Positions 44,955 to 54,858 of a stretch of 64,000 nt of DNA are shown piece after piece. This DNA is from Sphingomonas horti (GTDB lineage: Bacteria > Pseudomonadota > Alphaproteobacteria > Sphingomonadales > Sphingomonadaceae). Both the position numbers and the translations under genes were made by a program. The stretch spans positions 23,349-87,348 of the forward strand of contig NZ_WQMS01000014.1 in NCBI RefSeq assembly GCF_009753715.1, read 5' to 3'. A model generated the notes under the pieces. It worked only from the letters and a program-made list of their open reading frames with translations, did not search any database and had not been told where the DNA came from. Within the stretch, counting starts at the first letter, position 1, and the number at the start of each line of letters is the position of its first letter.

Positions 44955-45910
44955 CTTTTGCCGACGTTCACGCTCGGCTTCTCGTCGCTCTGCCCGCCCA
45001 GCGGCACGCCCGGGCGCAGGCCGAGCGTGATCAGCAGCGAGGAGGAGACGTAGATCGACGAATAGGTGCCGATCACGATGCCGAGGATCATCGCCGCGGT
45101 GAAGCCGCGCAGCACATGGCCGCCGAAGATCAGCAGCGCGCCGAGCGCGAGCAGGATCGTCACCGAGGTCATCACCGTGCGCGGCAGCGTCTCGTTGACC
45201 GACAGGTCGATCAGCGACCGCATGTCCATCTGCCGGTATTTGCGCATATTCTCGCGAATCCGGTCGTCGATGACGATCTTGTCATTGATCGAATAGCCGA
45301 TGATGGTCAGCACCGCCGCGACTATGTTCAGGTCGAACTCGAGCCGCGTCAGCGCGAAGAAGCCCATCGTCATCAGCACGTCGTGCATGATCGCGACGAA
45401 CGTCGAGACGCCGAACTGCCATTCGTAACGCAGCCAGGAAAAGATCGCGATGCCGAGCACCGCCAGCACCACCGCGAGCAGGCCGTTGCGAATCAGCTCG
45501 CCCGACACCTTGCCGGACACGGTATCGTAGCGGCTGAACTGGATCGTCGGATAAACCTGCTTCAGCGCGGTCTGCACGCGCTGGACGACCCGGTTCGTCG
45601 CGCCTTCGTCGGCATTCTCCGGGACCGGCAGACGGATCGATACCGTCTTGGGATCGCCAAAGGTCTGTAACGAGCCCTCGCCCACGCCAAGCCGGTCGAT
45701 CGTCGCGCGGACTTTGTCCAGCTGCGGCGGCTGGTCGAATTTCGCCTCGATCATCAGGCCGCCGACGAAATCGACGCCCAGGTTCAGGCCGCGCACGCCG
45801 ACCAGCGCGATCGCCGCGAGCGTCAGCACCGCCGTGATGCCGAACGCCCAGTGGCGCAGGCTGACGAACGGAAGGTTCGTGTTGTCGGGAACGAGTTTCA
45901 GCAGGCGCAT
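44951..45910 (-). CDS. secF: Protein translocase subunit SecF
   Basis: With SecD and YajC drives a late step of Sec-dependent export across the inner membrane using proton-motive force. 319 residues; six membrane helices, GVDFVGGLMIEAKF and a periplasmic domain. The ATG 45910 overlaps secD's stop; its own stop overlaps DUF498. Confidence 0.95.
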   Translation of the reverse strand: MRLLKLVPDNTNLPFVSLRHWAFGITAVLTLAAIALVGVRGLNLGVDFVGGLMIEAKFDQPPQLDKVRATIDRLGVGEGSLQTFGDPKTVSIRLPVPENADEGATNRVVQRVQTALKQVYPTIQFSRYDTVSGKVSGELIRNGLLAVVLAVLGIAIFSWLRYEWQFGVSTFVAIMHDVLMTMGFFALTRLEFDLNIVAAVLTIIGYSINDKIVIDDRIRENMRKYRQMDMRSLIDLSVNETLPRTVMTSVTILLALGALLIFGGHVLRGFTAAMILGIVIGTYSSIYVSSSLLITLGLRPGVPLGGQSDEKPSVNVGKR

Positions 45911-47499
45911 CAGATATGGATCTCCGTCGGCCGGTTGCGGCGGATCCATCCGGCGACCAGCATGCGCGTGAAGGTGACGGCGGTGAACACCGACGTGACG
46001 ATGCCGATCAGCAGCACGACCGCGAAGCCCTTGACCGGGCCGGAGCCCAGCACGAGCATGATCAGGCCGGAAATGGTGTGGACCGTGTTCGCCTCGAAGA
46101 TCGTGCGGCTGGCTTCCTTGTAGCCGAGCTCGACCGCCTGGACGACGCCGCGCCCGCGCCTTTTCTCCTCCCGGATACGCTCATTGATCAGCACGTTCGC
46201 GTCGACCGCGGTGCCGATCGTCAGCACGAAGCCGGCAATGCCGGGCAAGGTCAGCGTCGCGTTCAGCAGCGACATCACGCCCAGGATCACGAAGACGTTG
46301 ATGATGACGGCCGCGTTGGCGTAGATTCCGAACCGGCCATAGGTCACCAGCATGAAGGCGACCACCAGCGCAACCGACAGAATCGATGCGGTCACGCCGG
46401 CTTTGATCGAATCGGCGCCGAGCTGCGGCCCGACGGTGCGCTCCTCGATCACCTTCAGATCGACCGGCAGCTTGCCCGATCGCAGCGCGATCGCCAGCTC
46501 GTTCGCGCTCTCGACGGTGAAGTTGCCGGAAATCTGCGCCGTGCCGCCCAGGATCGGCTCGTTGATGTTCGGGGCCGAAATCACCTGGTTGTCGAGGATG
46601 ATCGCGAACGGCTTGTTGACGTTCTCCTGCGTCACCTTGGCGAAGCGGCGGCCACCCTGGCCGTTGAACGTGATGTTCACGACCGGTGCGTTGGTGCGCT
46701 GATCGAAGGCCTGGGTGGCGTTGATCAGCTGGTCGCCCGAAATCAGCACGCCACGGTGAACCGCGATGCGCGGCACGCCGAGCGGATTGTCCGGATAGGG
46801 CAGGATCTGGCTGCCGACCGGCGCGCGGCCGGCGGCGACGTCGGTGGGCGACGCGGTGACGTCGACCAGCTTGAATTCCAGCTTCGCGGTCTTGCCGAGC
46901 AGCGCCTTCAGCGCGGCCGGATTCTGCAGGCCCGGCACCTGGACGACGATCCGGGTCGAGCCTTGGCGGATGATCGTCGGCTCGCGGGTGCCCAGCTCGT
47001 CGATGCGCTTGCGGACGACTTCGGTCGCCACTTCCATCGCCTTGTCGACCGCGTCCTTCTGGCCGGCCGCGGTCGGCGTCATGACGATGCGGTTGCTATC
47101 CACCACCCGCACGTCCCAGTCGCGCTGGCCGGTGACGCCGATCCCGGTGGTCTGGGCGCGAGCGCGCTCGACCGCCTGGTCGATCTTGGTCACGTCGCGG
47201 ACGAAGAACGTCAGCCGGCCGCCGGCGGTGGAGATGTCGCCGATCTCGATCCGGGGATCGCCGCGCCGCATCTCGGTGCGGATCGTCTCGCTCATCTGCT
47301 CGAGCCGCTGCTTCAGCAGGCTGGTCGCGTCGGCCTCCAGCAGCAGGTGCGAGCCGCCCGACAGGTCGAGACCCAGGTTGATGCGCGGCGCCTTGAACGG
47401 CATCAGGTGCTGCGGAACGAAGCTCGGCACCGACAGCAGGATGCCGATCAGCAGCAATCCGACGATGTAGAGCCGTTTCCAGCGAGGGAATTCGAGCAT
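45910..47499 (-). CDS. secD: Protein translocase subunit SecD
   Basis: 529 residues; first transmembrane helix and NLGLDLSGGSHLLLEAD at the N terminus, large periplasmic P1 domain, and the C-terminal TAVDANVLINERIREE region. Part of the yajC-secD-secF-DUF498 unit on the minus strand. Confidence 0.96.
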   Translation of the reverse strand: MLEFPRWKRLYIVGLLLIGILLSVPSFVPQHLMPFKAPRINLGLDLSGGSHLLLEADATSLLKQRLEQMSETIRTEMRRGDPRIEIGDISTAGGRLTFFVRDVTKIDQAVERARAQTTGIGVTGQRDWDVRVVDSNRIVMTPTAAGQKDAVDKAMEVATEVVRKRIDELGTREPTIIRQGSTRIVVQVPGLQNPAALKALLGKTAKLEFKLVDVTASPTDVAAGRAPVGSQILPYPDNPLGVPRIAVHRGVLISGDQLINATQAFDQRTNAPVVNITFNGQGGRRFAKVTQENVNKPFAIILDNQVISAPNINEPILGGTAQISGNFTVESANELAIALRSGKLPVDLKVIEERTVGPQLGADSIKAGVTASILSVALVVAFMLVTYGRFGIYANAAVIINVFVILGVMSLLNATLTLPGIAGFVLTIGTAVDANVLINERIREEKRRGRGVVQAVELGYKEASRTIFEANTVHTISGLIMLVLGSGPVKGFAVVLLIGIVTSVFTAVTFTRMLVAGWIRRNRPTEIHI

Positions 47500-47508
47500 C
47501 AGGCCGGC

Positions 47509-47850
47509 CTAGTCGTTCGCGGGCTTCGAACCGCCGAGCGGCGTCACGTCGCTGAGCGTCGACTTGACGGCGCGCACGCGCAGCTGCGGCGCCAGCTCGA
47601 CCTCGACATGCTGGTCCTCGACCTTGGTCACCTTGCCGACCAGGCCGCCGCCGGTGACGACGGTGTCGCCCTTCTTGACGGCGGCGATCAGCGCCTGGTG
47701 CTGCTTCATCCGGCGCTGCTGCGGGCGGATGAGCAGGAACCAGAAGATCACGAAGATCGCCAGCAGCGGGATCATCTGGACGAAGAAAGCGGCGCCGGAG
47801 CTCGCACCGGCTTGACCGGCGGCCTGGGCGTAAGCGGGAGATTCGAACAT
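47509..47850 (-). CDS. yajC: Preprotein translocase subunit YajC
   Basis: 113 residues; one N-terminal membrane helix and the conserved cytoplasmic segment QQRRMKQHQALIAAVKKGDTVVTGGGLVGKV. Partner of SecDF. The upstream region 47851-47978 has GC-rich hairpins and then a palindromic repeat. Confidence 0.94.
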   Translation of the reverse strand: MFESPAYAQAAGQAGASSGAAFFVQMIPLLAIFVIFWFLLIRPQQRRMKQHQALIAAVKKGDTVVTGGGLVGKVTKVEDQHVEVELAPQLRVRAVKSTLSDVTPLGGSKPAND

Positions 47851-47978
47851 CGTGTGGTCGGACGCCTGATAAAGGTCGAGCCGGCACCGGCCGGCTTCAA
47901 AGCGGCGCGCGTATCACGCGGAAAGGGATCGGCGCAACTGTCAGAGGTGGAACAAGTGTGTCACAACCAAACACCGGC

Positions 47979-48063
47979 TTGGCTGAGCTTGTCGAAGCCC
48001 TTTCCTTCTTCTTTGCGCAGAAGCCGAAGAAAGAAGAGAAGGCCTTCGACAAGCTCAGGCAAG
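47979..48063. repeat. Palindromic repeat, GAGCTTGTCGAAG family
   Basis: Left arm CTTGGCTGAGCTTGTCGAAG (47979-47998) and right arm reading CTTGCCTGAGCTTGTCGAAG on the minus strand (48044-48063); inner arms AAAGAAG/CTTCTTT also pair. This family is widespread in proteobacteria and lies here between tatA and yajC. Confidence 0.85.
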
Positions 48064-48088
48064 TCGGATTTTTGGCTGCACCGGCAGC

Positions 48089-48325
48089 CTACAGCGGCCG
48101 CTGCTCCTCGACCGGTTCCTTCTCCACCGTCGCGGCCGGGCGCGGCTTGTCGAGCGCTTCGACCCGGCGCTCCCGCACCGGCTCGTCCTCTTCGGCCATG
48201 CCTTTCTTGAAGCTCTTGATGCCCTTGGCGACGTCGCCCATCAGGTCGGAAAAGCGGCCCTTGCCGAACAGCAGCATCACCACGATGCCGACGATCAGCC
48301 AATGCCAGATACTCAAACCGCCCAT
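48089..48325 (-). CDS. tatA: Sec-independent translocase TatA
   Basis: 78 residues: short N-terminal hydrophobic helix ([20 protein letters not shown], including the FGKG hinge) and an amphipathic helix ([16 protein letters not shown]), then a charged tail. TatB and TatC are not visible next to it. Follows scpB on the minus strand. Confidence 0.95.
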   Translation of the reverse strand: MGGLSIWHWLIVGIVVMLLFGKGRFSDLMGDVAKGIKSFKKGMAEEDEPVRERRVEALDKPRPAATVEKEPVEEQRPL

Positions 48326-48389
48326 ATCGATCTCTCCTGAGGGCGGCAGCCGCCGCCGCGCGCCGGGAGGGCGCCATCACACGCCCTAT

Positions 48390-48968
48390 CTAATCGCTCT
48401 CGTCGACGCTTTCCAGTTCGACGTCGCCCAATGTCGCCTCGACCGGGTCGAGCAGGCCCGCCGCCTTCAGGTCGTCGATCCCCGGCAGGTCGCGCCGGGT
48501 CTTCAGCCCGAAATGGGTGAGGAAGCCCTGCGTAGTCGCGTAGAGGAGCGGCCGCCCCGGCCCTTCACGGCGCCCGGCCGGCCGCACCCAGCCCGCCTCC
48601 ATCAGCACGTCGAGCGTGCCCTTGGAAATCTGCACGCCGCGGATCGCCTCGATCTCGGCGCGGCTGACCGGCTCCTGATAGGCGATGATCGCCAGCGTCT
48701 CGACGGCGGCGCGGCTCAGCCGCTTGGGCTCCTCGCGCTCGCGCCGCAGGAAATGCGCCATGTCCGCCGCGGTCTGGAAATGCCAGCGCCCGCCCCGCTC
48801 GACCAGCTCGACGCCGCGCCCGGCATAATCCTCCCGGAGCAGCCGCAGCGCCTGCTTCAACTCGACATCTGGCCCGACATAGGCGGCGATCTCGTCCGGC
48901 GTCAGCGGCGCCTCGGCCGCGAACAGCACCGCCTCCACCGCCCGAACGGCGGGATCAAGTTCAGCCAC
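48390..48968 (-). CDS. scpB: Segregation and condensation protein B
   Basis: A subunit of the bacterial SMC condensin; two winged-helix domains. Typical segments are VEAVLFAAEAPLTPDEIA and IAYQEPVSRAEIEAIRGVQ, YATTQGFLTHFGLKTRRDLPG. I use GTG 48968 (VAELDPAVRAVEAVLF; 192 residues) because GGGAG lies 7 nt upstream; the in-frame ATG 48989 touches a palindromic repeat and has no ribosome-binding site of its own. Confidence 0.9.
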   Translation of the reverse strand: MAELDPAVRAVEAVLFAAEAPLTPDEIAAYVGPDVELKQALRLLREDYAGRGVELVERGGRWHFQTAADMAHFLRREREEPKRLSRAAVETLAIIAYQEPVSRAEIEAIRGVQISKGTLDVLMEAGWVRPAGRREGPGRPLLYATTQGFLTHFGLKTRRDLPGIDDLKAAGLLDPVEATLGDVELESVDESD

Positions 48969-48989
48969 CGGGTGCTCCCATCGTAGCAT

Positions 48990-49126
48990 CCCTCGATATG
49001 AGCCCTCGATACGCGCCTGGCGGCGCTACTCGGTCTCTACTCGGGACGAACGGAACGCAAAATCCGCTCGTCCCGAGTAGCTGTCGAGTAGCTGCACCGC
49101 AGCGTATCGAGACAGCGTATCGAGGG
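48990..49126. repeat. Nested palindrome between scpA and scpB
   Basis: Outer arms CCCTCGATAC…/GTATCGAGGG, inner arms CTACTCGGGACGA…/TCGTCCCGAGTAG. It begins at the base after the scpB ATG at 48989 and ends 1 nt before the scpA stop codon (49128-49130), so it fills the whole gap. Confidence 0.85.
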
Positions 49127-49127
49127 A

Positions 49128-49856
49128 TCAAGCGGCCCTCACGAACAGCGGCGCGAACGCCTCGTCCTGCTTCAGCTCGGCCTTGCCCTGCTTCGCCAGT
49201 TCCAGCGCGGCAACGAAGCTGGACGCAAGCGCGGAGCGGCGCAGCTGCGGGTCGGAAATGCCGGGCAGGAACGCCTCGATCCGAGTCCAGTCGACCTTCT
49301 GGCCCAGCATCGCCTCGACGCGCTGCAGCGCTTCCTCGAGCGACATGACCGGTCGGCGCATCACCTGGTGCACCACCGGCCGCGTCCGCGCCATCACTGC
49401 GCCATAGGCAGCGATCAGCTCGTACAGGTCGGCCTGCCAGTCGCTCCTGCGCACCACGCGCAGGCCCTCGGGGTGCCCGCGCAGGAACACGTCGCGGCCG
49501 ATCCGGTCCCGCGCGATCAGCCGCGCGCCCGCCTCGCGCATCGCCTGCAAGCGCTGCAGCCGGATCTGGAGCCTCAGCGCCAGTTCCTCCGGGCTCGGAT
49601 CGATCGTCGGGTCCTTCGGCAGCAGCAGCGCGGACTTGAGGTAAGCGAGCCACGCCGCCATCACCAGGTAATCGGCGGCGATCTCCAGCTTCAGCGCCTT
49701 CGCATCGGCGATGAAGGCCAGATACTGCTCGACCAGCGCCAGGATCGAGATTTCGCGCAAATCCACCTTCTGCGCGCGGGCAAGCGCCAGCAGCAGGTCG
49801 AGCGGCCCTTCCCAGCCGTCAATATCGATCGTGAGGGCGTCCGATTCGGTGGACAT
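49128..49856 (-). CDS. scpA: Segregation and condensation protein A
   Basis: 242 residues; kleisin of the SMC-ScpAB complex, with IDGWEGPLDLLLALARAQKVDLREISILALVEQYLAFI at the N terminus and a C-terminal winged helix. scpA-scpB in this order is conserved; a repeat separates them here. ATG 49856. Confidence 0.95.
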   Translation of the reverse strand: MSTESDALTIDIDGWEGPLDLLLALARAQKVDLREISILALVEQYLAFIADAKALKLEIAADYLVMAAWLAYLKSALLLPKDPTIDPSPEELALRLQIRLQRLQAMREAGARLIARDRIGRDVFLRGHPEGLRVVRRSDWQADLYELIAAYGAVMARTRPVVHQVMRRPVMSLEEALQRVEAMLGQKVDWTRIEAFLPGISDPQLRRSALASSFVAALELAKQGKAELKQDEAFAPLFVRAA

Positions 49857-49868
49857 GGCCCTTCTTAT

Positions 49869-50014
49869 TCCTCCCCATCGAAGATGGGGAGGGGCACCGC
49901 CGCAGGCGGTGGAGGGGCCGGAGCGAAGCGGAGGTTCTGCACGTCGCTGCGCTCCGCCCCTCCACCAAGCCGCTTCGCGCCTTGGTCCCCTTCCCCAAGC
50001 AAGCTTGGGGAGGA
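49869..50014. repeat. 150-bp nested palindrome A1 (TCCTCCCC family)
   Basis: Outer ends TCCTCCCC…GGGGAGGA, with nested pairs GGTGGAGGGGCC / CCCCTCCACC and others. It follows the nagZ stop (ends 1 nt before it) and lies 12 nt upstream of scpA; the ribosome-binding AAGGG of scpA is just outside it. Confidence 0.92.
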
Positions 50015-50015
50015 C

Positions 50016-51020
50016 TCAAACCAGCCCCAGCAGCTCGTCCCTTTTCTTCACCAGCTCCGCCAACCGCGCCGGCTCTGGCGCCTTGCGGAACGCGAGCGCC
50101 CGCTCCAGCCGCTCCAGCGTCTTCGCGCCCGCGTCCGGCAGCGCGTCGGCGATCGCGACCATCTCATCCATCCGCGCCCAGCAATCGAGCACCAGGTCCA
50201 CGCCTGCCTCGATCGCGCCGCACGCTTTCTCGGCCGGGGTGCCGGACAGCGCCTTCATGTCGATATCATCGGTTATCAGCAGGCCGTTGAAGCCGATCCG
50301 CTCGCGGATGATCGTCTCGATCACATAGGCGGACAGCGTGCCCGGCCGGGCGTCGTCCCAGGCGGAATAGACGATGTGCGCGGTCATGCCGATCGGCGCC
50401 CAGTTCAGCTGCCGGAACGGCCGCAGGTCGCTCTCCAGCTCGTCCTCGCTCGCCTCGACGATCGGCAGCGCCTTGTGGCTGTCGACCAGCACCCGGCCGT
50501 GCCCCGGCATGTGCTTGACGATTCCGGTGACGCCGCCTGCCTGCAGCCCCTCGATCACCGCGCGTCCGATCGCGGCGACGCGCATCGGCTCATGGCCATA
50601 GGCGCGGTCGCCGATCACGTCGTTCGCGCCTTCCTGCCGCACGTCGAGCAGGGGCAGTGCATCGACGGTGATGCCGGCCTCGCTCAAGGTCAGCCCGATC
50701 GCCTCGGCATTCGCCCGCGCCGCCTCGATCGCGGAGATCGGTGCCTTCTCGTAGAGCGCGTCAAACGCGGCGCCGGGGGGGAAGGCCGGCCATTCGGGCG
50801 GCTGCATCCGCGCGACGCGCCCGCCTTCCTGGTCGATCATGATCAGCAGGTCGCTGCGCCCGTGCAGGTCGCGCAGCGAGTCGGTCAGCGCCCGAAGCTG
50901 CACCCGGTCGCCGCAATTGCGCTTGAACAGGATATAGCCGGCCGGGTCCGCATCCCGGAAGAAGCCGCGCTCGTCAACGGTGAGCTCGAGCCCGGACAGG
51001 CCGAATATGACCGACTTCAT
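50016..51020 (-). CDS. nagZ: Beta-N-acetylhexosaminidase (peptidoglycan recycling)
   Basis: Glycoside hydrolase family 3, removes GlcNAc from anhydromuropeptides in the cytoplasm. 334 residues with the catalytic KHMPGHGRVLVDSHKALP motif and IDQEGGRV, and FNGLLITDDIDMKAL. The Shine-Dalgarno GGAGG is supplied by the adjacent repeat A2: it ends 4 nt before the ATG. Confidence 0.95.
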   Translation of the reverse strand: MKSVIFGLSGLELTVDERGFFRDADPAGYILFKRNCGDRVQLRALTDSLRDLHGRSDLLIMIDQEGGRVARMQPPEWPAFPPGAAFDALYEKAPISAIEAARANAEAIGLTLSEAGITVDALPLLDVRQEGANDVIGDRAYGHEPMRVAAIGRAVIEGLQAGGVTGIVKHMPGHGRVLVDSHKALPIVEASEDELESDLRPFRQLNWAPIGMTAHIVYSAWDDARPGTLSAYVIETIIRERIGFNGLLITDDIDMKALSGTPAEKACGAIEAGVDLVLDCWARMDEMVAIADALPDAGAKTLERLERALAFRKAPEPARLAELVKKRDELLGLV

Positions 51021-51023
51021 AAA

Positions 51024-51177
51024 TCCTCCCCTGCTCCGCAGGGGAGGGGGACCGCGACGCGCAGCGTCGTGGTGGAGGGGCCCGCAGCGAAGCGGAGGGT
51101 GAGCACCGTCGGCTGCGCCGACGGCCCCTCCACCATGCTCCGCATGGTCCCCCTCCCCTCGCTTAGCGAGGGGAGGA
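51024..51177. repeat. 150-bp nested palindrome A2 (TCCTCCCC family)
   Basis: Same ends TCCTCCCC and GGGGAGGA and the same internal GGTGGAGGGGCC/CCCCTCCACC pairs. On the minus strand its left end reads GGGAGGATTT directly before the nagZ ATG (51020), i.e. a functional-looking Shine-Dalgarno. Confidence 0.93.
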
Positions 51178-51182
51178 CCACG

Positions 51183-51902
51183 TCACTGCACGACAAGACA
51201 GCTCTCCCCCGCCACTTTCAGCCGCGCGCAGATGTCCTTCGCCTGCGCGGCGGAGCCGGCAGTGACGCGGAGCCGGTAATAGGTGCGGCCGTTCACGTCC
51301 GCCTTCAGGACGCTATGGCCCAGGTCCGCAAGATAGGCGAAGCGCTTGGACTTGGTGTCCCAGCTCTTCTTCGCGCTCGCCTCGCTCGGGAAGGCGCCGA
51401 GCTGGATCGTCGCGCCGGCGGGGCCTTCCGGCTCCGCCGCGGCCGGCGGGGGCGCCTTTGCGAGCGGCTTTGCGTCGCCGTCCTCAACCTCGGCCGTCGC
51501 GCTGCGCGCAGGCTTGGGCTCGACCCGGGGCGCCGGCGGCGCGCGCGTCACCGGCGCCTCGGGAACCGCGCTCAGGTCGAGGCTGCCTTCCACCTGCTGG
51601 CCCTGGCTGGTCTTGTACACCACGTCGCCCTGGCCTTCGAACCTGGTGCCGCCTTCCTCGGCGGGGCGGACCTTGTACGGCTCCTTCGGCGCCTGGATCA
51701 GCGCCCCCGATCCCGACGGCGTCACTTCACGGTTCTGCCACCACCAGACTGCGCCGACCGCGATTACAGCGAGCAGCAGCAAGCCGAGCAGCGGCATGAC
51801 CCAGCCCAGCGACGGCCCGCGCGGAGTCTCGTCGACCTCGTCGACCGGCTCCAGCCAGGGCAGCCGATCCTCGTCGGACAGCGCGTACGGGTCATGCGCC
51901 AT
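51183..51902 (-). CDS. SPOR-domain membrane protein
   Basis: 239 residues: a short cytoplasmic part, one membrane helix (about 32-54), an acidic/Pro-rich periplasmic linker and a C-terminal SPOR domain (about 164-239, ATIQLGAFPSEASAKKSWDTKSKR…), which binds denuded peptidoglycan at division sites. The ATG overlaps argS's stop (ATGA). Possibly a division-site or sporulation-related protein. Confidence 0.88.
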   Translation of the reverse strand: MAHDPYALSDEDRLPWLEPVDEVDETPRGPSLGWVMPLLGLLLLAVIAVGAVWWWQNREVTPSGSGALIQAPKEPYKVRPAEEGGTRFEGQGDVVYKTSQGQQVEGSLDLSAVPEAPVTRAPPAPRVEPKPARSATAEVEDGDAKPLAKAPPPAAAEPEGPAGATIQLGAFPSEASAKKSWDTKSKRFAYLADLGHSVLKADVNGRTYYRLRVTAGSAAQAKDICARLKVAGESCLVVQ

Positions 51903-53632
51903 CAATGCATCTCCTCGACCGCGGTCACCCCCATGATGCCGAGGCCGTTGCGGATGATCTGCCCGATCCCGTCGACCAGATAAAGCCGCGCGCAGGTCGT
52001 CGCGGGATCGTCCGCCACCAGCACGCGTCGGTCCGGCCGGTCGTTGCCCATGTTGAAGAAGGCGTGGAACGCCGCCGCCAGATCGTAGAGGTAGAAAGCG
52101 ATCCGGTGCGGCTCCCGCGCCGCCGCCGCCCCTTCGACCACGCGCGGGAATTGCGCGGCGAGCTTCACCAGCGCCAGCTCCTCCACGTCCAGCCGGTCGA
52201 GATCGGGGGTGCCGGTGCAGTCGATCCCCGCCTCCCTGATCCGTCGCGCGATCGAGCGGATGCGGGCATGGGCGTATTGCACGTAAAAGACCGGGTTGTC
52301 CTTCGACGCCTCGACGACCTTGGCGAAGTCGAAGTCCATCTGCGCGTCGGCCTTGCGCGTCAGCATCGTGAAGCGGACGACGTCCTTGCCTACCTCGCGC
52401 ACCACATCTGCCAGCGTGACGAAATTGCCGGCGCGTTTCGACATCTTGACCGGCTCGCCGGCGCGCAGCAGCCGCACCATTTGGATCAGCTTGACGTCGA
52501 ACTGGACCTTGTTCTCGGTCAGCGCCGCGACCGCTGCCTTGATCCGCTTGACGGTGCCGGCATGGTCGGCGCCCCAGATGTCGATCATCGCGTCGACGTC
52601 CTGGGCCTTCTGGAAATGATAGGCCATGTCGGCGCCGAAATAGGTCCAGCTGCCGTCGGACTTCTTGATCGGCCGGTCCTGATCGTCGCCGAACTTCGTC
52701 GAGCGGAACAACGGCAGCTCGACCGGCTCCCAATCTTCCGGCGTCTCGCCCTTCGGCGCTTCTAGGAAGCCGTCATAGACGAGGTCGTGGGCGCGCAGCC
52801 ATTGCTCGGCGGCCTCCGGCTTGCCCGCCGCCTGCACCTCGGCCTCGGACGCGAACAAGTCGTGATGGATGCCGAGCAGGGCGAGGTCCGCCTTGATCAT
52901 CACCAGCATCGCCGCGACCGCGCGCTCGCGGAACAGCTTCAGCCATTCGGCTTCCGGCGCGTCGACGAAGCGCCTGCCGAACTCGGCCGCGAGCGCCTCC
53001 CCCACCGGCTTCAGATAGTCGCCCGGATAAAGGCCTTCGGGAATCTCGCCGATGTCCTCGCCGAGCGCCTCGCGGTAGCGGAGGTGGGCGGAGCGGGCGA
53101 GCACGTCGACCTGCCCCCCGGCATCATTGACATAATATTCGCGGACAACCTCATGCCCCGCATATTCGAGCAGCGCGGCAAGCGCGTCGCCGACCACCGC
53201 GCCCCGGCAATGGCCCATGTGCATCGGCCCCGTCGGGTTGGCGGACACGTACTCGACATTCACTTTCCTGCCCGCGCCCACCGACGAGCGGCCATAGTCG
53301 CCGCCGTCCGCGTGGATCGCGCGCAGCTCCTCGCGCCAGGTCCCGTCCGTCAGGCGCAGGTTTATGAACCCCGGGCCGGCAATCTCCGCGCCCGCCACCT
53401 CGGGCAGCGCCGTCAGCTTCGCGACGATCCTCTCCGCCAGCGCGCGCGGATTGGTGCCCGCCGGTTTGGCCAGTACCATCGCCGCATTGGTCGCGAGATC
53501 GCCATGCGACGGATCGCGCGGCGGCTCGACCGTCACCGCGGCGCGCGGCAATCCGGCCGGCAGCGTGCCGTCGGTCGTGAGGTCATCGAGCACCGCGTCG
53601 ATGGCGGCAGTGAAGCGGGCGTGGAGAGTCAT
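51902..53632 (-). CDS. argS: Arginyl-tRNA synthetase
   Basis: 576 residues; class I synthetase with [22 protein letters not shown] (HIGH-type motif), KMSKR-type (VKMSKRAGN) and a C-terminal DALR domain. The ATG at 53632 is unambiguous. argS-SPOR-nagZ-scpAB-tatA is a common sphingomonad order. Confidence 0.96.
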   Translation of the reverse strand: MTLHARFTAAIDAVLDDLTTDGTLPAGLPRAAVTVEPPRDPSHGDLATNAAMVLAKPAGTNPRALAERIVAKLTALPEVAGAEIAGPGFINLRLTDGTWREELRAIHADGGDYGRSSVGAGRKVNVEYVSANPTGPMHMGHCRGAVVGDALAALLEYAGHEVVREYYVNDAGGQVDVLARSAHLRYREALGEDIGEIPEGLYPGDYLKPVGEALAAEFGRRFVDAPEAEWLKLFRERAVAAMLVMIKADLALLGIHHDLFASEAEVQAAGKPEAAEQWLRAHDLVYDGFLEAPKGETPEDWEPVELPLFRSTKFGDDQDRPIKKSDGSWTYFGADMAYHFQKAQDVDAMIDIWGADHAGTVKRIKAAVAALTENKVQFDVKLIQMVRLLRAGEPVKMSKRAGNFVTLADVVREVGKDVVRFTMLTRKADAQMDFDFAKVVEASKDNPVFYVQYAHARIRSIARRIREAGIDCTGTPDLDRLDVEELALVKLAAQFPRVVEGAAAAREPHRIAFYLYDLAAAFHAFFNMGNDRPDRRVLVADDPATTCARLYLVDGIGQIIRNGLGIMGVTAVEEMH

Positions 53633-53691
53633 TCGGATCCGAACGGTCTGGAAAGCCGCGCGTGTAACGGAGATCGGCGCGAGCGTGAACC

Positions 53692-54858
53692 CTAGAACCC
53701 CTCGGGCAGGTCAAGTGGCCCGACCAACTCGCGATAGCGGGCGATGGCGTAGCGATCGGTCATGCCGGCGATGAAGTCGGCGATGTGCCGGCTGCGCTCG
53801 GGATCCGCGGGCGGCAGGGTTTCGCGCCAGCCGTCCGGAAGCCGCGACGGATCGCCGGCATAGGCGCCGAACAGCCCGCCGACGATCACAGCCGCGATCC
53901 GCGCTGCCTCCAGCTGCCGCTCATGGTGGTAGAGCTCGCGATACATGAAGCGCTTCAGCTCGCGCTCCTCGGCACGCATCGCGTGGCTGAAGCCGACCAG
54001 CGCCTGCCCGGCGGCGCGCACGTCCTCTACGGTCTCAACGCCAGTCTCGCGGATGCGGCGCCGCGTCTCGGCGATCAGGTCGTTGACCATCAGGCCGATC
54101 TGCGAGCGCACCAGCTCCGACAGTAGCCGCCGCTCGGAAATGTCGGGATAGCGTTCCTGCGCCGCCCGCCAGCCGCGCGCGACCAGCGGCACCGCCAGGA
54201 TCTGCTCGCGGCCGAGCAGGCCGGCGCGCAGGCCGTCGTCGATGTCGTGATTGTCGTAGGCGATGTCGTCCGCCACTGCGGCGACCTGCGCTTCCAGGGA
54301 TGGCCAGCTGCCCAGCTCCAGCGGAAACGCGGCATTCGCTTCCGCCATCGCCCAGCTCGGGTGCTCGATCGGGCCGTTGTGCTTGGCCAGGCCCTCCAGC
54401 GTTTCCCAGGTCAGGTTAAGCCCATCGAAGCGCGGATAGGGTTTCTCGATCCGCATCAGCACGCGCAGCGTGTGGGCGTTGTGATCGAAGCCGCCGGCAT
54501 GCGCCGTGGCGGCCTTCAGCGCATCCTCCCCCGCATGGCCGAACGGCGGATGGCCGATGTCGTGTGCCAGGCACAGGGCTTCGGTCAGGTCCTCGTTCAG
54601 CCCCAGCGCGCGGGCGATCGTGCGGCCGATCTGCGCGACTTCCAGGCTGTGGGTCAGCCGCACGCGGAAATGGTCGCCGTCGGGCGCGACGAACACCTGC
54701 GTCTTGTGCCGCAGCCGACGGAAGGGGATCGAATGGATCACCCGGTCCCGGTCGCGCTGATATTCATCCCGCGGCCCGCGCAGGGCGGTGCGTTCTTCCG
54801 GATGCAGGCGGCCGCGGCTCCGGGCGGGATCGCAGGCCCAGGAGCTCAGGCCCCTCAT
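53692..54858 (-). CDS. dgt: dGTP triphosphohydrolase-like HD-domain protein
   Basis: 388 residues; HD-domain with [40 protein letters not shown] and later [14 protein letters not shown] (metal-binding His/Asp). Hydrolyses dNTPs to nucleosides and triphosphate, balancing dNTP pools. The ATG 54858 overlaps the previous stop (ATGA); a longer frame is rejected. Confidence 0.93.
   Translation of the reverse strand: MRGLSSWACDPARSRGRLHPEERTALRGPRDEYQRDRDRVIHSIPFRRLRHKTQVFVAPDGDHFRVRLTHSLEVAQIGRTIARALGLNEDLTEALCLAHDIGHPPFGHAGEDALKAATAHAGGFDHNAHTLRVLMRIEKPYPRFDGLNLTWETLEGLAKHNGPIEHPSWAMAEANAAFPLELGSWPSLEAQVAAVADDIAYDNHDIDDGLRAGLLGREQILAVPLVARGWRAAQERYPDISERRLLSELVRSQIGLMVNDLIAETRRRIRETGVETVEDVRAAGQALVGFSHAMRAEERELKRFMYRELYHHERQLEAARIAAVIVGGLFGAYAGDPSRLPDGWRETLPPADPERSRHIADFIAGMTDRYAIARYRELVGPLDLPEGF

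Noticed and set aside
45916..48210. 764-residue plus-strand open frame
   Set aside because: Antisense to secD-yajC, Arg/Asp/Gln-rich with no recognisable fold; typical shadow in GC-rich DNA.
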